Source: Novosphingobium sp. (lineage in GTDB: Bacteria; Pseudomonadota; Alphaproteobacteria; Sphingomonadales; Sphingomonadaceae). From it: 64,000 bases of DNA. The stretch spans positions 1,302,001 to 1,366,000 of the forward strand of contig JACKKY010000001.1 in NCBI GenBank assembly GCA_024236175.1, read 5' to 3'. Each line of letters starts with the position of its first letter. The first letter of the stretch is position 1. The position numbers and the translations under genes were made by a program. This document shows, in pieces, positions 20,001 through 27,631 of this stretch. Below the pieces are notes generated by a model. It was not told where the DNA came from. It was given only the letters and a program-made list of their open reading frames with translations, and did not search any database.

Positions 20001-22337
20001 TTCCGCATCCATGGTGTCCCACAGATTGTCGCCGTTGGCGTCGTACTTGCGGAGGATCGCGTCGAGGCCGTCGCCCGAACCCTTGTAGTTGCACTCGTCC
20101 TCACCAAAGTTGTCAGGGCCGAGTTGATCGAGATCGCAAATGTCGGTGGGCTCGTGCCACTTGCCTTCGATGAAGTCCTCACCGAGGCCGTCTTCCATGT
20201 CGTAGATCGTGTCGCCATCGATCGAGAACAGGAAGTCGTCGGTGCCGCCACCGCCCATGAGCCAGTCATCGCCCTTGCGGCCTTCGAGCACGTCGTCGCC
20301 GGTCGAAGCGAAAAGGTCGTTGTCACCCATGGTGCCGCGCAGGTCGAGATCGCCTTCGTAGGCGAAATGATTCTGCTGGTTGCGGAAGGCCGGATCCGGA
20401 TTCATGGTCGGATTGCCGCCGGCTGCGACGTAGTCAACCGTACCCATGCCGGTCGCATCGACCGCGTTCATGCCGGTGATTTCAACCCGGTAGGCATTCG
20501 GGTTGACGCCGTCGCCACCGTAGTTGGTCTGGTCATGCGTGCCATCGACGTCAGCACCGCCGTAACCGGCAGTCTGGAAACCGAATTCTTCTTCTTCGTC
20601 TTCAAGACCATCGGCCTCGAGGTCGAAGCGCAGCACACCGTCGTCGGTGATGTTGTCGGCAGTCTGATAGTCGCCGGTGTCGTTGTTCCAGCCGAGCGAC
20701 TGATTGGTCAGCCACAGGGTGTCGTACTCACGACCACCGCTGATGATACCGCCATCGGCCTCGAAGACGATGTCGTCGTCACCGCGGCCGCCGTAAAGCA
20801 GGTCGATACCATCGTTGATGATACCGGCTGCATTCGGGTTGTTCAGGGCATACTTGAGATTGCCGCCGAACAGGAGGTCCCATCCGTCGTTACCGTAGAT
20901 GCGGTCGTTGTCGTAGCCACCGATGATGATGTTGTTCGCTTCCGAACCATCGATCAGCAGCTGCGCGGACGAACCGATGCCGACGTTCTCGCCGTCGACG
21001 ACCATGCCGTTTTCGCCCAGCGCAACGTCGAGATCGTCGACGAAGCCGTACAGGTTGCCCGATGCGTCGAGGTTTTCGACGTCGAAGATATTCGCGAAGA
21101 TCTTCGAGACCTGGTCTTCGGAGAAGATCCGGCCCGCGTCACCTTCACGCAGTTCGATGACGATCGGTTCTTCGTCGTCGGAAACTTCCGGCAGGAACCA
21201 GTCGGAGTCCTGCGAGCTGATCGGGTAGTAGTTGTGGTTCTCGTATTCCGAGTTGTAGTCGAAATAGTAGAAGAAGTCGTCGGCAGCGCCGGCGCCCGGG
21301 ATCACGAAGCCTTCGAAGAAGCTGTCACCCGTTGCGGCGGAGGTGTCGTCCGCAGTCGTGCCGGCATCGATGAACAGCGCGTCGCCTGCGGCGAGGCTGA
21401 GCGTCGAAAACTCGGCGAAGAAGAAGTCAGCGTTCCGACCGCCCGACAGGTTGTCGGACTGATAGTCGTACGAGAAGTTCGAATTCAGCGACTGCAGGAT
21501 GGCATTGAGCGCATCGACGATGGGATCACCCGTCGGAACGGCAGGAAGCTGCGGAGCAATACCGCCGCCGGCGATGAAGTCATTGCCGATGCCGCCGAAG
21601 ATGATGTCGGCGCCGAGGCCGCTCAGGATGATGTTGCCGTCCTTGATGCCGTCGCCGGCAAAGCCGGTGCCGTCGACATAAAGGTTGCCGAGGAAGTTTT
21701 CGGCAGTGTTGTAGTAGTTGAGGTGGTCGCGCAGATAGGCGTCGATGATTTCGAAATCGATCGCGTCGACGTCCGTCGTCGGATTGTTTTCCACACCATC
21801 GGGCGCGATCACGCCGTCGCCGTTCTCGTCGATGCCCGTGATCTGGTCATGGGTCGGAGTGAGGTCGACACGAACCGACTTGGACCCGGTGATGCCGAGA
21901 ACGTCGGCACCCGCCGCCGTGCTCGCCGTGAACACCGGATCGGCGTCTTCGGGACCCGGAACCAGATCGACGGTCGAACCGTCGCCCGGAATCGTCTGAT
22001 CGCCCAGGATGACGTTCGTTCCGTCGAAGATCAGGGTGCGCGCGTCGTTATCAGCGAAGATGATCGTGGCCCCCACGCCGCCGACCGGAATTGAGATGAA
22101 CGCGCCATTGTCGGCGGTAAGGATGAGATTCGAACCAGACAGGCTGCCGTCGTAGATTTCCGCGACGCCGCCGATGCTGATTACGTCTCCACCGCGATTG
22201 AATGACGGATCGAAGATCGCCAGACCGTCATCCGACACGAAGACTGTTTCGAAGTCGTTCGTGCCGATGACGTCGGTGTTAGAGAAAGGTCCGACGGTAC
22301 CGTAGGTCTGACCTGGTGAAAGAAAGAGACGGGCCAT
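14013..22337 (-). CDS. Giant Asp-rich RTX/calcium-binding type I secreted protein, probable adhesin
   Basis: A 2774-residue secreted protein. It lacks a Sec signal and begins MARLFLSPGQ, as other type I substrates of alphaproteobacteria do. RTX-like GGxGxD calcium-binding clusters lie near residues 237-260, 467-522, 671-704, 1247-1281 and 2359-2394. The C-terminus ends DDFTAALTSNNFIL, a typical non-cleaved type I secretion signal. The rest is very rich in Asp and Glu. Three related beta modules starting EVQ occur at about 1545-1680, 2399-2512 and 2552-2679. At least 13 cysteines are present, which is unusual for this class. AGGGAG eight bases before the ATG supports the start. The 526-residue partner gene and the type I exporter genes lie directly upstream. 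It probably forms a calcium-stabilised surface layer or biofilm adhesin. Confidence 0.9.
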   Translation of the reverse strand: MARLFLSPGQTYGTVGPFSNTDVIGTNDFETVFVSDDGLAIFDPSFNRGGDVISIGGVAEIYDGSLSGSNLILTADNGAFISIPVGGVGATIIFADNDARTLIFDGTNVILGDQTIPGDGSTVDLVPGPEDADPVFTASTAAGADVLGITGSKSVRVDLTPTHDQITGIDENGDGVIAPDGVENNPTTDVDAIDFEIIDAYLRDHLNYYNTAENFLGNLYVDGTGFAGDGIKDGNIILSGLGADIIFGGIGNDFIAGGGIAPQLPAVPTGDPIVDALNAILQSLNSNFSYDYQSDNLSGGRNADFFFAEFSTLSLAAGDALFIDAGTTADDTSAATGDSFFEGFVIPGAGAADDFFYYFDYNSEYENHNYYPISSQDSDWFLPEVSDDEEPIVIELREGDAGRIFSEDQVSKIFANIFDVENLDASGNLYGFVDDLDVALGENGMVVDGENVGIGSSAQLLIDGSEANNIIIGGYDNDRIYGNDGWDLLFGGNLKYALNNPNAAGIINDGIDLLYGGRGDDDIVFEADGGIISGGREYDTLWLTNQSLGWNNDTGDYQTADNITDDGVLRFDLEADGLEDEEEEFGFQTAGYGGADVDGTHDQTNYGGDGVNPNAYRVEITGMNAVDATGMGTVDYVAAGGNPTMNPDPAFRNQQNHFAYEGDLDLRGTMGDNDLFASTGDDVLEGRKGDDWLMGGGGTDDFLFSIDGDTIYDMEDGLGEDFIEGKWHEPTDICDLDQLGPDNFGEDECNYKGSGDGLDAILRKYDANGDNLWDTMDAEFIATYGEGDFVGEVFEAGQDVITNLGNRYWDIDGDGLYDLVAFGVAEDMDEQPFPQVLWSQDFGLDDVATGNPSFLTIDFGDTNFSDPNVLITNFSIEIGGEVFAVNSADLAGVQNAAEIAAIVNDRFSQQDADVSVTSSGNKLLITDAAGREMSDELSEGFIVSFALSNSFSEVFAMFSDQPPTIVEDRLIFKSYEDRSDNEGVDDDAITGSLITLGHDGYAEDLVVGFDKDGTRLAEDQFFDIRFGNLTTEDKVTITINNVQYCLQVGVALDGTQVDDEDGVNDSQESIQDAFLERLADFINTFMDDDTAAGYICAEYDPGGVSDSDRVIRISQHAYAGEETVFIHAPTVEIENLSGGEDAFAEIINMTETEVFLFGFDGRNGNLHEDNVQFVGQEDISRSDLETASNAGETLIGKEAVVIDAHSDDLVMADGTDIPVNLAIDDELNDKVEVDDELTDNFSVHGDDNQITGNGDDTVDGRTGDDFVRGSLGNDELDGGNDWYAVKYVGEDDYRVTYLSAYEAYLLDGDPDVADIAVIRQTENGLNTIGGTGLQPVPSAPQFTAYFSDTLQYQQEDIDKATGKAAGTARFLVELDDFIQVGGSIIFDKGGAGHVTVDEEGDGFANDADNYQHFQNFENLRVVSGVNKAVAGNGQGNDDLDLSALSDIADQETGGDDTVQDIGICYDLTDSPSAGGVFIIEDLDNDGMKDGTRAVMRVDGVENVYFGDGDDTIQVDETEVAKDNIFDGDDGEDTVEYYNNFVTAGSSAEVQAIELTNGTLTGGDVLSIAGFSIGNGAQDIVVGSNVSNDVVGSAVSAYFNSNLGALSLALGRTVSSVSYNAGSNLLSFNYATSAGNVPSGLLDVSYLNLTTSSISWNINDAGGSGHIDGVSGTYNLEPQLTLVIESSTDTDEAIFTGGRLGDVVATDTLISFENIGLYGQTARAPGAEDVLDVTNVSSDVTIDLTSGEVFGGSTLLATIMGASEPSAGIVQFENFQTDGGDDLLIVADAEEMCCNVNSDVDTLIPLEFDTYMNYDILDDDCVRQSVADLRAANRDDEIPTVTNFALFTFDLGDGDEDRVDYSQTSDSIAALVKVEQGVNYIFVDDDVNDNGLNSGTPFDSHRMNGSLSEDCDRVDALIGVEEIVASNTEGGDHESLLDFTALGEDSVITFQFDEGNTGSGGHRHESVVRIGDADNNEIDGIPNYIEYWDLDNDENIGEGDDAVWTRVEGGDTGEHVIYEASDDLVNFEGVDHRYTNDELNLRGGENRVSYNDLVTSISATLTIDPSDGVDPNSGVIEGMIRFQDGTGNVDYDTPPLFTPGDTLSGSGVHTINSHAADNKVSAGSLEINASQDAEDCVAFEDSGDLIYELGTSPGVILVDAGAPGTLKLTGFEVLKDDGQTDDCYYFENYNPVEGNLVLFDSGSDDHDTIKINNDAVSVGADTNISLAEFEADFFFDWDVLDITAIDDDDVTEVIGSGGPSDELAVGIFNNIDTITSFDSLILTEATITENGPNFTIDTTTDELLAGARTVALDGDWGNGTFTGGILSFSGSLGDNINDPCANSWIASATSGVTVDVIGNDAVAIYGGDGDDTITGAGGMDRLYGGLGADTLDGSFVPAVGEVQTITFSGQLGGNDFIVFTGPGGTLEVGGSGSAAEYTLTNAINDADQIGSFLAALPIATIEMELGYAPGSIASVEYDALTNELSATFVPTADFADIVATLDDGGNGVDVTTVGDFTGGQTTAYAPQSYSMDTFVYCEAAESVDGSMDTILNFDNIEVQTVRFSADGTTINGGDTITIGGISVGTTGGQDVVVTAGDEPDAIGTLIAAYANASSANMADFLSGVSGVSDPAQVSSFVYNAESNTLEITFEGAGDVGNTAMTVVDSTGGTISVTRETGGTGTSLDFVGDKIDLSELGVSLSGNPTDLGTSATYANLLSAASASNSFNSGDEIAFGHAAGDTYIFVDVDSSGEYTAGDMVIKLDDFTAALTSNNFIL

Positions 22338-22388
22338 TTGTGTGCTCCCTGAAAAACCTGAAAGGCGATGTTTGGCGGGGTCGCCGGT

Positions 22389-23969
22389 TTAAGCAAATGT
22401 CATGAAGTTATAGCCGACCGCAGTGACTGCGCTGTCGTAATCCAACACGAAGTCCGACGGGTCAAGCACATCCTCGATGAGGATGAGGTTGGACGTGCCG
22501 GCGGTCGTGTCGACATAGGTGACATACAGATCGTTCGGATCCGTGCCGCTGGTGAAGTTGTAATCGGCGGACGTCGCTCCGGAAACCTGGATGACGTCGT
22601 CCATCGAGAAGCCGCTGATAATGACGTCGGTGTTCGCCGCCGCATCGTCGGTGTAGACGAAAGCGTCGGTCGAGGCGTCCACCGGCGCCGGAGTCGTGCT
22701 GTTCGGACCGACGATGTCGATCGAAACGCTGTCGGGGCTGACGGTGACATTGACCATCTGAGTGATCACACCACCGTTGCCGTCGTCGATAGTGACCGTG
22801 AAGGCGTCGCTACCGGTAAAGTCGGCGCCCGGCGTGTAGGTGAACGATCCGCCACCGTTGTCCACAACCGCGCCGCTGGCCGGCTCGTCACCCGTTTCAA
22901 CCGAGTAGGAAAGCGTGTCGCCATCGACGTCGGTCGCAACGACCGTGACATCGACCGGATCGTTCTCAGTGGTCGAGACGTCCTGCGTAGCATCGGCAAC
23001 GGGATCGTCGTTCACCGGAGTGACCGTGATGGATACGGTGTACTCAGCCGAAGCGCCGAACTCGTCGGTCACGACATAGGTGAACGAATCCGTTCCGTTG
23101 AAGTCGGCATTCGGCGTGTAGGTGCTGGTATCGGTGTTGAACGTGCCGTTCTGGGGTCCGACGGTAACCGCTGCGGTGAAGTCATCGCCTTCGGGGTCCT
23201 CGAAATCGAGAACGACCTCGACCGGCGTGTCTTCGGGCGTGGTCACCGAATCCTGATTGAGGTCAGTCGGCTTCGGCGCGTCGTTGACGGGATTGACGGT
23301 GACATTGACAGTCTGGGTGACAGTCGCACCATCCGGGTCGGTGACGGTCACGACGAAGCTGTCGGATCCGTTGAAGTCGGTGCCCGGCGTATAGACGAAC
23401 GCGCCGCCCGTTCCGCCAGTGACCGATCCGTTGGTGGGCTGGGTGCTGACGCTGTAAGTCAGGGGATCGCCATCGGGATCGCTTGCCGAAACCGTAACGT
23501 TGACAGGCGTGTCCTCGTCAGTCGCGACGGCCTGGCTGTCATCAGCGGTAGGCGCCTCATTGCTCTTGCCGCCACCGCTGGCCAGGACCGCGATACCGGC
23601 GCCGACAAGGCCCAGGGCTCCAACCAGAAGGATGGTGCCGCCCGCGCCATCGTCGTCATCGCTGCCGTAACCGCCATCGTCGGCCGACGCCTCGGAGGTC
23701 AGCGAAGCCGAACCTTCCGCAGCTTCCGCGAGCGCGCCCGCGAAAGTAAAATCGCCCGACAGCGAGACTTCCGACATCGGGGAAGCCTGCTCTTGGGCCT
23801 CCTCGGTCTGCACGGCCTTGACCGTGTCTGGCTCCTGATCAGACGGAACCTGTTCGTCATGTTCGTTCTGAACTGGCTTCTGATCCTCGGTCTGCTTGGT
23901 CAGTTTCTTGTTACGAACAAGATGCTTGGCCTGGGCTGCGGCCGCCGCCGGTACGACTGAATTGCTCAT
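22389..23969 (-). CDS. Membrane-anchored Ig/cadherin-like repeat protein, type I secretion substrate
   Basis: A 526-residue protein with a hydrophilic Gln/Glu-rich N-terminus, one membrane-like segment at about 110-130 (TILLVGALGLVGAGIAVLA) and three tandem cadherin/Ig-like repeats of about 92 residues (138-231, 232-322, 323-415). Each repeat shows an ED-x-P-V start, a D-x-DGD-x-LT/S-YSV strand, FTYTPG-x-DF-x-GSDSF and VNVTVNPVND. The C-terminal part has the DVIISGFSMDDVIQVSG strand and ends YNFMTFA, which fits a type I export signal. The N-terminal hydrophobic stretch resembles the start of BapA/LapA-type adhesins and could hold the protein in the export channel or membrane. It is the first of two substrate genes, 51 bases before the giant gene. 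Confidence 0.85.
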   Translation of the reverse strand: MSNSVVPAAAAAQAKHLVRNKKLTKQTEDQKPVQNEHDEQVPSDQEPDTVKAVQTEEAQEQASPMSEVSLSGDFTFAGALAEAAEGSASLTSEASADDGGYGSDDDDGAGGTILLVGALGLVGAGIAVLASGGGKSNEAPTADDSQAVATDEDTPVNVTVSASDPDGDPLTYSVSTQPTNGSVTGGTGGAFVYTPGTDFNGSDSFVVTVTDPDGATVTQTVNVTVNPVNDAPKPTDLNQDSVTTPEDTPVEVVLDFEDPEGDDFTAAVTVGPQNGTFNTDTSTYTPNADFNGTDSFTYVVTDEFGASAEYTVSITVTPVNDDPVADATQDVSTTENDPVDVTVVATDVDGDTLSYSVETGDEPASGAVVDNGGGSFTYTPGADFTGSDAFTVTIDDGNGGVITQMVNVTVSPDSVSIDIVGPNSTTPAPVDASTDAFVYTDDAAANTDVIISGFSMDDVIQVSGATSADYNFTSGTDPNDLYVTYVDTTAGTSNLILIEDVLDPSDFVLDYDSAVTAVGYNFMTFA

Positions 23970-24056
23970 CTATTCCCCCAACATGGAAGCTAGCAGGGGA
24001 AAAACAGCTCCCTGCAGTTCGTCCGTTAACAAGCCCCACGAGACTTTGCCAAAGCT

Positions 24057-24062
24057 ATTATA
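24057..24062 (-). promoter_or_regulatory. Candidate -10 box for the secreted-protein operon
   Basis: A perfect TATAAT on the minus strand about 88 bases before the ATG of the 526-residue protein gene. The stretch 17 bases further upstream (CATATTGGG) is only a weak -35 match. Confidence 0.4.
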
Positions 24063-24274
24063 ACCATAAAACCCCCAATATGGCGATGTCGTGGCTGTTT
24101 CACATTGTTGCAGAGTCAGTTAGACTTAGGTCACCCCCCTAAGGGCAGATCGATGGAGAATCGGCCGGAGCAAGCCGTCGGAATCAGGCTGTTTTCACAT
24201 TGGCAAACGGGTTTTGTCGGAACGGCCTTAACCGCTAGGCGCGGCTGCTGCACGGTTCGGCGCTGTCAATGCGA

Positions 24275-24307
24275 CGGTCGGCCGTTAACCATAGTCACGG
24301 CCGACCG
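24275..24307. repeat. 11-bp perfect hairpin downstream of the HlyD-like gene
   Basis: Arms CGGTCGGCCGT (24275-24285) and ACGGCCGACCG (24297-24307) enclose an 11-base loop. It starts 17 bases after the HlyD-like stop on the minus strand. There is no U-tract, so it may slow or process the transcript rather than act as a classical terminator. Confidence 0.65.
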
Positions 24308-24323
24308 GCATTCTTTCAAGGAC

Positions 24324-25493
24324 TTAGCGCTCGGTCATCGCCTCTCCCAAGGTCTTGTTGATCGGCTTGGTGAGGTAATGCCACACGGTGTTCTTGCCGG
24401 TCTGAATTTCGGCAGTGGTCGTCATACCGGGCTGAATCTCGATTTTTTCGCCCGGGAGGCGCGGTTTCATCCTGCTCGTGTCCACTTTGATGTGGACTCG
24501 ATAATAGACGACTTCCCCTGAGGGAGACTGTTCGGTGAGCGTATCCGGGCTGATATAATAGACTTCGCCGCTCGCACCGCCATAGATCGAAGAATCATAG
24601 GCGTCGAATTTGACATTCGCTTTCTGGCCGACACGGACATAGGCGACGTCCTTGGGCGACATCTTCGCCTCGACGATCAGTTCATCGCCTGTCGGCACGA
24701 TGCTCATGACTTCGTCGCTAGGCCGCAGCACACCGCCGACTGTCGTCAGTTTGATATTCTTGACGATCCCGTCCACCGGTGCGCGGATCTTGGTATCCTT
24801 CAATGCATCCGTCCGTTGGGCCAGAACCTCACGAGCGGTCACGAGGTCTTCCTCGGTCTTGGTATATTCGGCCTGCAGATCCTGGAGGTATTTGTTGCGG
24901 ACGTTGACGATCTGCGACTGGATATCGGAAACGCTCCGCTGCAGCCTGAGCACGTCGGCCCGGCTGACATCGCCCTGTTCGAGCAGCGGTTCGTTCATCT
25001 CGAGTTCCTGCCTCATCAAACCGAGCATCTGGCGCAAAGCGCCAATCTGGTCCTGCAGTGCCTGACGCCGCTTGGTGTAGAGGAGCGTCTGGTTGTTCAC
25101 GAATTCAGGGAACTCGCGAACCTCCGGCGGGAAAATGAGAGGACGGTCGAACAGCTCGGCATTGATTCGCGACATGGTCGACATCAGCGAGGCGACCTTG
25201 CCCCGCGCTTCGGCCACGGACGCACGAAGTTTGACGTCCTCGAGCTGAACGAGTTGCTCCCCTTCCTGCACGGTGTCGCCCTCGCGCACGAAGATCTTCT
25301 CGATCTGCCCGCCGTCGGTGCTCTGAATCACCTGGATGCGGCCGGTCGGAATGACCGAGCCAGGTGCGCGGCTCACCTGATCTAGCTCGGCCCAGAAGGA
25401 CCAGCTGACGGCAAGCACGAAAAACACGACGATACCATAGATGACCAGCGAGGACTGATTCAGCCATCGTTTCCTGAAACTCGGCGAAATCAT
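24324..25493 (-). CDS. HlyD-family type I secretion periplasmic adaptor
   Basis: A 389-residue adaptor linking the ABC exporter to the TolC-like channel. It has a short cytoplasmic tail, one membrane helix (SLVIYGIVVFFVLAVSWSFWA), the lipoyl half motif QIEKIFVREGDTVQEGEQL, a long coiled-coil hairpin (about 90-230), then IRAPVDGIVKN and the RTX-exporter signature PGMTTTAEIQTGKNTVWHYL at the C-terminus. The closest functional model is LapC. Its ATG overlaps the ABC gene's stop as ATGA, so translation of the two is coupled. Confidence 0.94.
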   Translation of the reverse strand: MISPSFRKRWLNQSSLVIYGIVVFFVLAVSWSFWAELDQVSRAPGSVIPTGRIQVIQSTDGGQIEKIFVREGDTVQEGEQLVQLEDVKLRASVAEARGKVASLMSTMSRINAELFDRPLIFPPEVREFPEFVNNQTLLYTKRRQALQDQIGALRQMLGLMRQELEMNEPLLEQGDVSRADVLRLQRSVSDIQSQIVNVRNKYLQDLQAEYTKTEEDLVTAREVLAQRTDALKDTKIRAPVDGIVKNIKLTTVGGVLRPSDEVMSIVPTGDELIVEAKMSPKDVAYVRVGQKANVKFDAYDSSIYGGASGEVYYISPDTLTEQSPSGEVVYYRVHIKVDTSRMKPRLPGEKIEIQPGMTTTAEIQTGKNTVWHYLTKPINKTLGEAMTER

Positions 25494-27613
25494 GACACAT
25501 TAGCTCCTATCGCGGCTTTCGGGCCTGCATTGGGCGCCTGGGGCGGGGTCTTGGGCTTCTGCAGCCTTTGGAGAACTTCGACCGTCGGCCCGTCCATCAT
25601 GATCTGCCCGTTGGCAAACAGGATCAGGCGTTTGACAAGACCGACCAGCTGCATCTTGTGAGTCACGATGATCAGAGTGGTGTCAGGCCCGCAGCTTTCC
25701 TGAATCGCCTGCAGCACCTGCGCTTCCGTGTCGACGTCCAGATTCGCGGTAGGTTCGTCGAGCAGCATCAGCTTTGGCTTGGCCAGGAGCAGACGGGTGA
25801 GACCCGTCAACACGCGCTGGCCACCGGAGAGGCCGCGCCCGCCCTCACTGATCTCGAGGTCCAGCCCGCGCGGATGGGAGCTGATCAGATTGGCGAGGCC
25901 GGTCTTTTGCGCGACCTCCATGATCTTGTCGTCCCCCGGGTCGGGCAGGCCGAGAAGGATGTTTTCGCGAAGGCTGCCGTTCACGAGGCGATAATCCTGC
26001 GGCAGATAGCCGATGTGGTGCCGCAAGACGTCATCTGCCACATGCGACATGTCGAGCCGGTCTATCAGGATCTGGCCTTCCGCCGGAGCGAACAGACCCG
26101 ACATGATCTTCAGCAGCGTCGACTTGCCCGAGCCGACCGGCCCGATGATCCCGATACGGTCGCCGGCCGCGACCTCCAGCTTGGGGATGCTGACACCGGC
26201 CCGACCCCCGGGATAGGCAAACATGACATCCTTGAAGGTGAGCTGCGGAGAAAGCCGGTTGGGACGCAGCTGATCCAGATCGTCGGGGCGGTCCTGAGGA
26301 AGCTCGAGAAGATTGTCGAGCATCTGGAGAGAAGAGCGCGCGTAGCTCCACTGCACCAGCAGGCTGGGCAGCTGGGCGATAAGCGGACCGTTCACGCGCC
26401 CCGAAATGATCGAGCAGGCGATGAGCGCACCCATGGTGATGCGGTTGTTGTACACCTCGTAGGCGCCCCAGGCGACCAGCGCGACATAGCTCATCTGCTG
26501 AAGCGTGCCGAAAATCGATGCGGCCATCGCCTGCAGGCGCTTAACCGGCAGTTCGGCTTCATGCACCTCGTCGAGCAGCGAATTCCAGCGGGACAGGAGG
26601 AACCACTGGCCACGGTTGGCCTTGACGGTCTCGCTGGAATCCATCGCTTCGACCAGAAGGCCGTTCTTGCGATTCCCGCTGACGTGAGCGCGCTTCGTGT
26701 CGTTGCGAATCAGATAGGCAAACGCGAGCGCCATGAGCACCGCGATCGGGAAAGCAATCGCCATGACCAGGGCGATCACACCGCCGACCATCGCGATCAC
26801 GAGAATGAACAGCAGGGCAAACGGCAGATCCGCAAAGGCGAACAGGGTGCTCGAAGACAGAACCGAACGGACCTGTTCGAGGCCGCGCAGCTGGCCGGCC
26901 ATGGTGCCCACAGAGGGTGGCCTTGCGTCGAGTCTGACGTCCGCCGCGCGGGAGAAGAAGAATTCGGACACCTCAGTGTCGATCGCGACTGCCTCCTTCT
27001 CGAGCATGGAGGCGCGCAGCACCCGCAGCGCAAAATCGAACAGCAGCGCCACGACCACGCCGGCAGCAAGCACGGCCAGGGTGGAGAAGGCACCGCGCGG
27101 AACGACGCGATCGTAGACCTGCATCGTGTACATCGCCGTGCCTAGCGCGATGATGTTCACGACGAAGGTTGCAACGATCGCGATGATCAATACGTGTTTG
27201 CGCCTGAAAACCGCTTCCTTGAACACATCGAAGGCGCGTTCGAACTTCTTCTGGCCAGCCGGCAGCGGGACCACGAGATCGTAAAGCCGCGCGTCGCCCG
27301 CGTCGTTCCAGATCGTGTTGATCCCGTTCTTGACCACACGCAGGCCGCCATTGTTCTCAACCTGTTCGGCAACACCCCAGCCATGGGCCGGGTGGAAGAC
27401 AAGCAGGGGGAACTCGTGTGCCCGCGGATTGTCGGCATAGGCGGTAGGCGGCGCCCAGCCTATCGCCTCGCAATATGTCCCGATCGCCTCTTCATCGTCG
27501 CGATCAAGGCCTTTGGCTGCGTCCGCCCAGTCCGGTCGCAGGTCGATCCTGCGAAGCCGGGCGAGATCCGCCATCGAAGAGAGAATTGCATTCGCCACGT
27601 CTGTTTGCCCCAT
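25490..27613 (-). CDS. Type I secretion ABC transporter, permease/ATPase (LapB-like)
   Basis: The energising inner-membrane subunit of the adhesin exporter. The first ~140 residues form a C39-like domain without an evident catalytic cysteine. Such degenerate domains are typical of adhesin and RTX exporters and bind rather than cleave the substrate. The membrane domain follows (VLIIAIVATFVVNIIALG onwards), then the nucleotide-binding domain with Walker A GPVGSGKST, signature LSGGQ and Walker B LMLLDEPT. I take the ATG at 27613; a TTG one codon earlier is possible. It lies between the TolC-like and HlyD-like genes and is coupled to the latter. Confidence 0.94.
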   Translation of the reverse strand: MGQTDVANAILSSMADLARLRRIDLRPDWADAAKGLDRDDEEAIGTYCEAIGWAPPTAYADNPRAHEFPLLVFHPAHGWGVAEQVENNGGLRVVKNGINTIWNDAGDARLYDLVVPLPAGQKKFERAFDVFKEAVFRRKHVLIIAIVATFVVNIIALGTAMYTMQVYDRVVPRGAFSTLAVLAAGVVVALLFDFALRVLRASMLEKEAVAIDTEVSEFFFSRAADVRLDARPPSVGTMAGQLRGLEQVRSVLSSSTLFAFADLPFALLFILVIAMVGGVIALVMAIAFPIAVLMALAFAYLIRNDTKRAHVSGNRKNGLLVEAMDSSETVKANRGQWFLLSRWNSLLDEVHEAELPVKRLQAMAASIFGTLQQMSYVALVAWGAYEVYNNRITMGALIACSIISGRVNGPLIAQLPSLLVQWSYARSSLQMLDNLLELPQDRPDDLDQLRPNRLSPQLTFKDVMFAYPGGRAGVSIPKLEVAAGDRIGIIGPVGSGKSTLLKIMSGLFAPAEGQILIDRLDMSHVADDVLRHHIGYLPQDYRLVNGSLRENILLGLPDPGDDKIMEVAQKTGLANLISSHPRGLDLEISEGGRGLSGGQRVLTGLTRLLLAKPKLMLLDEPTANLDVDTEAQVLQAIQESCGPDTTLIIVTHKMQLVGLVKRLILFANGQIMMDGPTVEVLQRLQKPKTPPQAPNAGPKAAIGANVS

Positions 27614-27631
27614 CAACGGAAATCTAAATTA

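Larger units (their letters stand above)
23970..24323. other. Regulatory gap between the exporter operon and the substrate operon
   Basis: A 354-base non-coding stretch that I read as a promoter region for the two secreted-protein genes. It contains a perfect minus-strand TATAAT and an 11-bp hairpin, listed separately. I see no credible gene on either strand. Confidence 0.6.

Noticed and set aside
18102..22094. A 1330-codon plus-strand open frame opposite the giant RTX gene
   Set aside because: Asp/Gly codon bias of the minus-strand gene removes stops from this frame. The translation is a Val/Asp/Arg-rich string without domains, and no start signal is seen.
14013..22337. CRISPR or tandem DNA repeat array in the giant gene
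   Set aside because: Similarity is at protein level (RTX motifs and beta modules). No regularly spaced identical DNA units or spacers occur here or elsewhere in the window.
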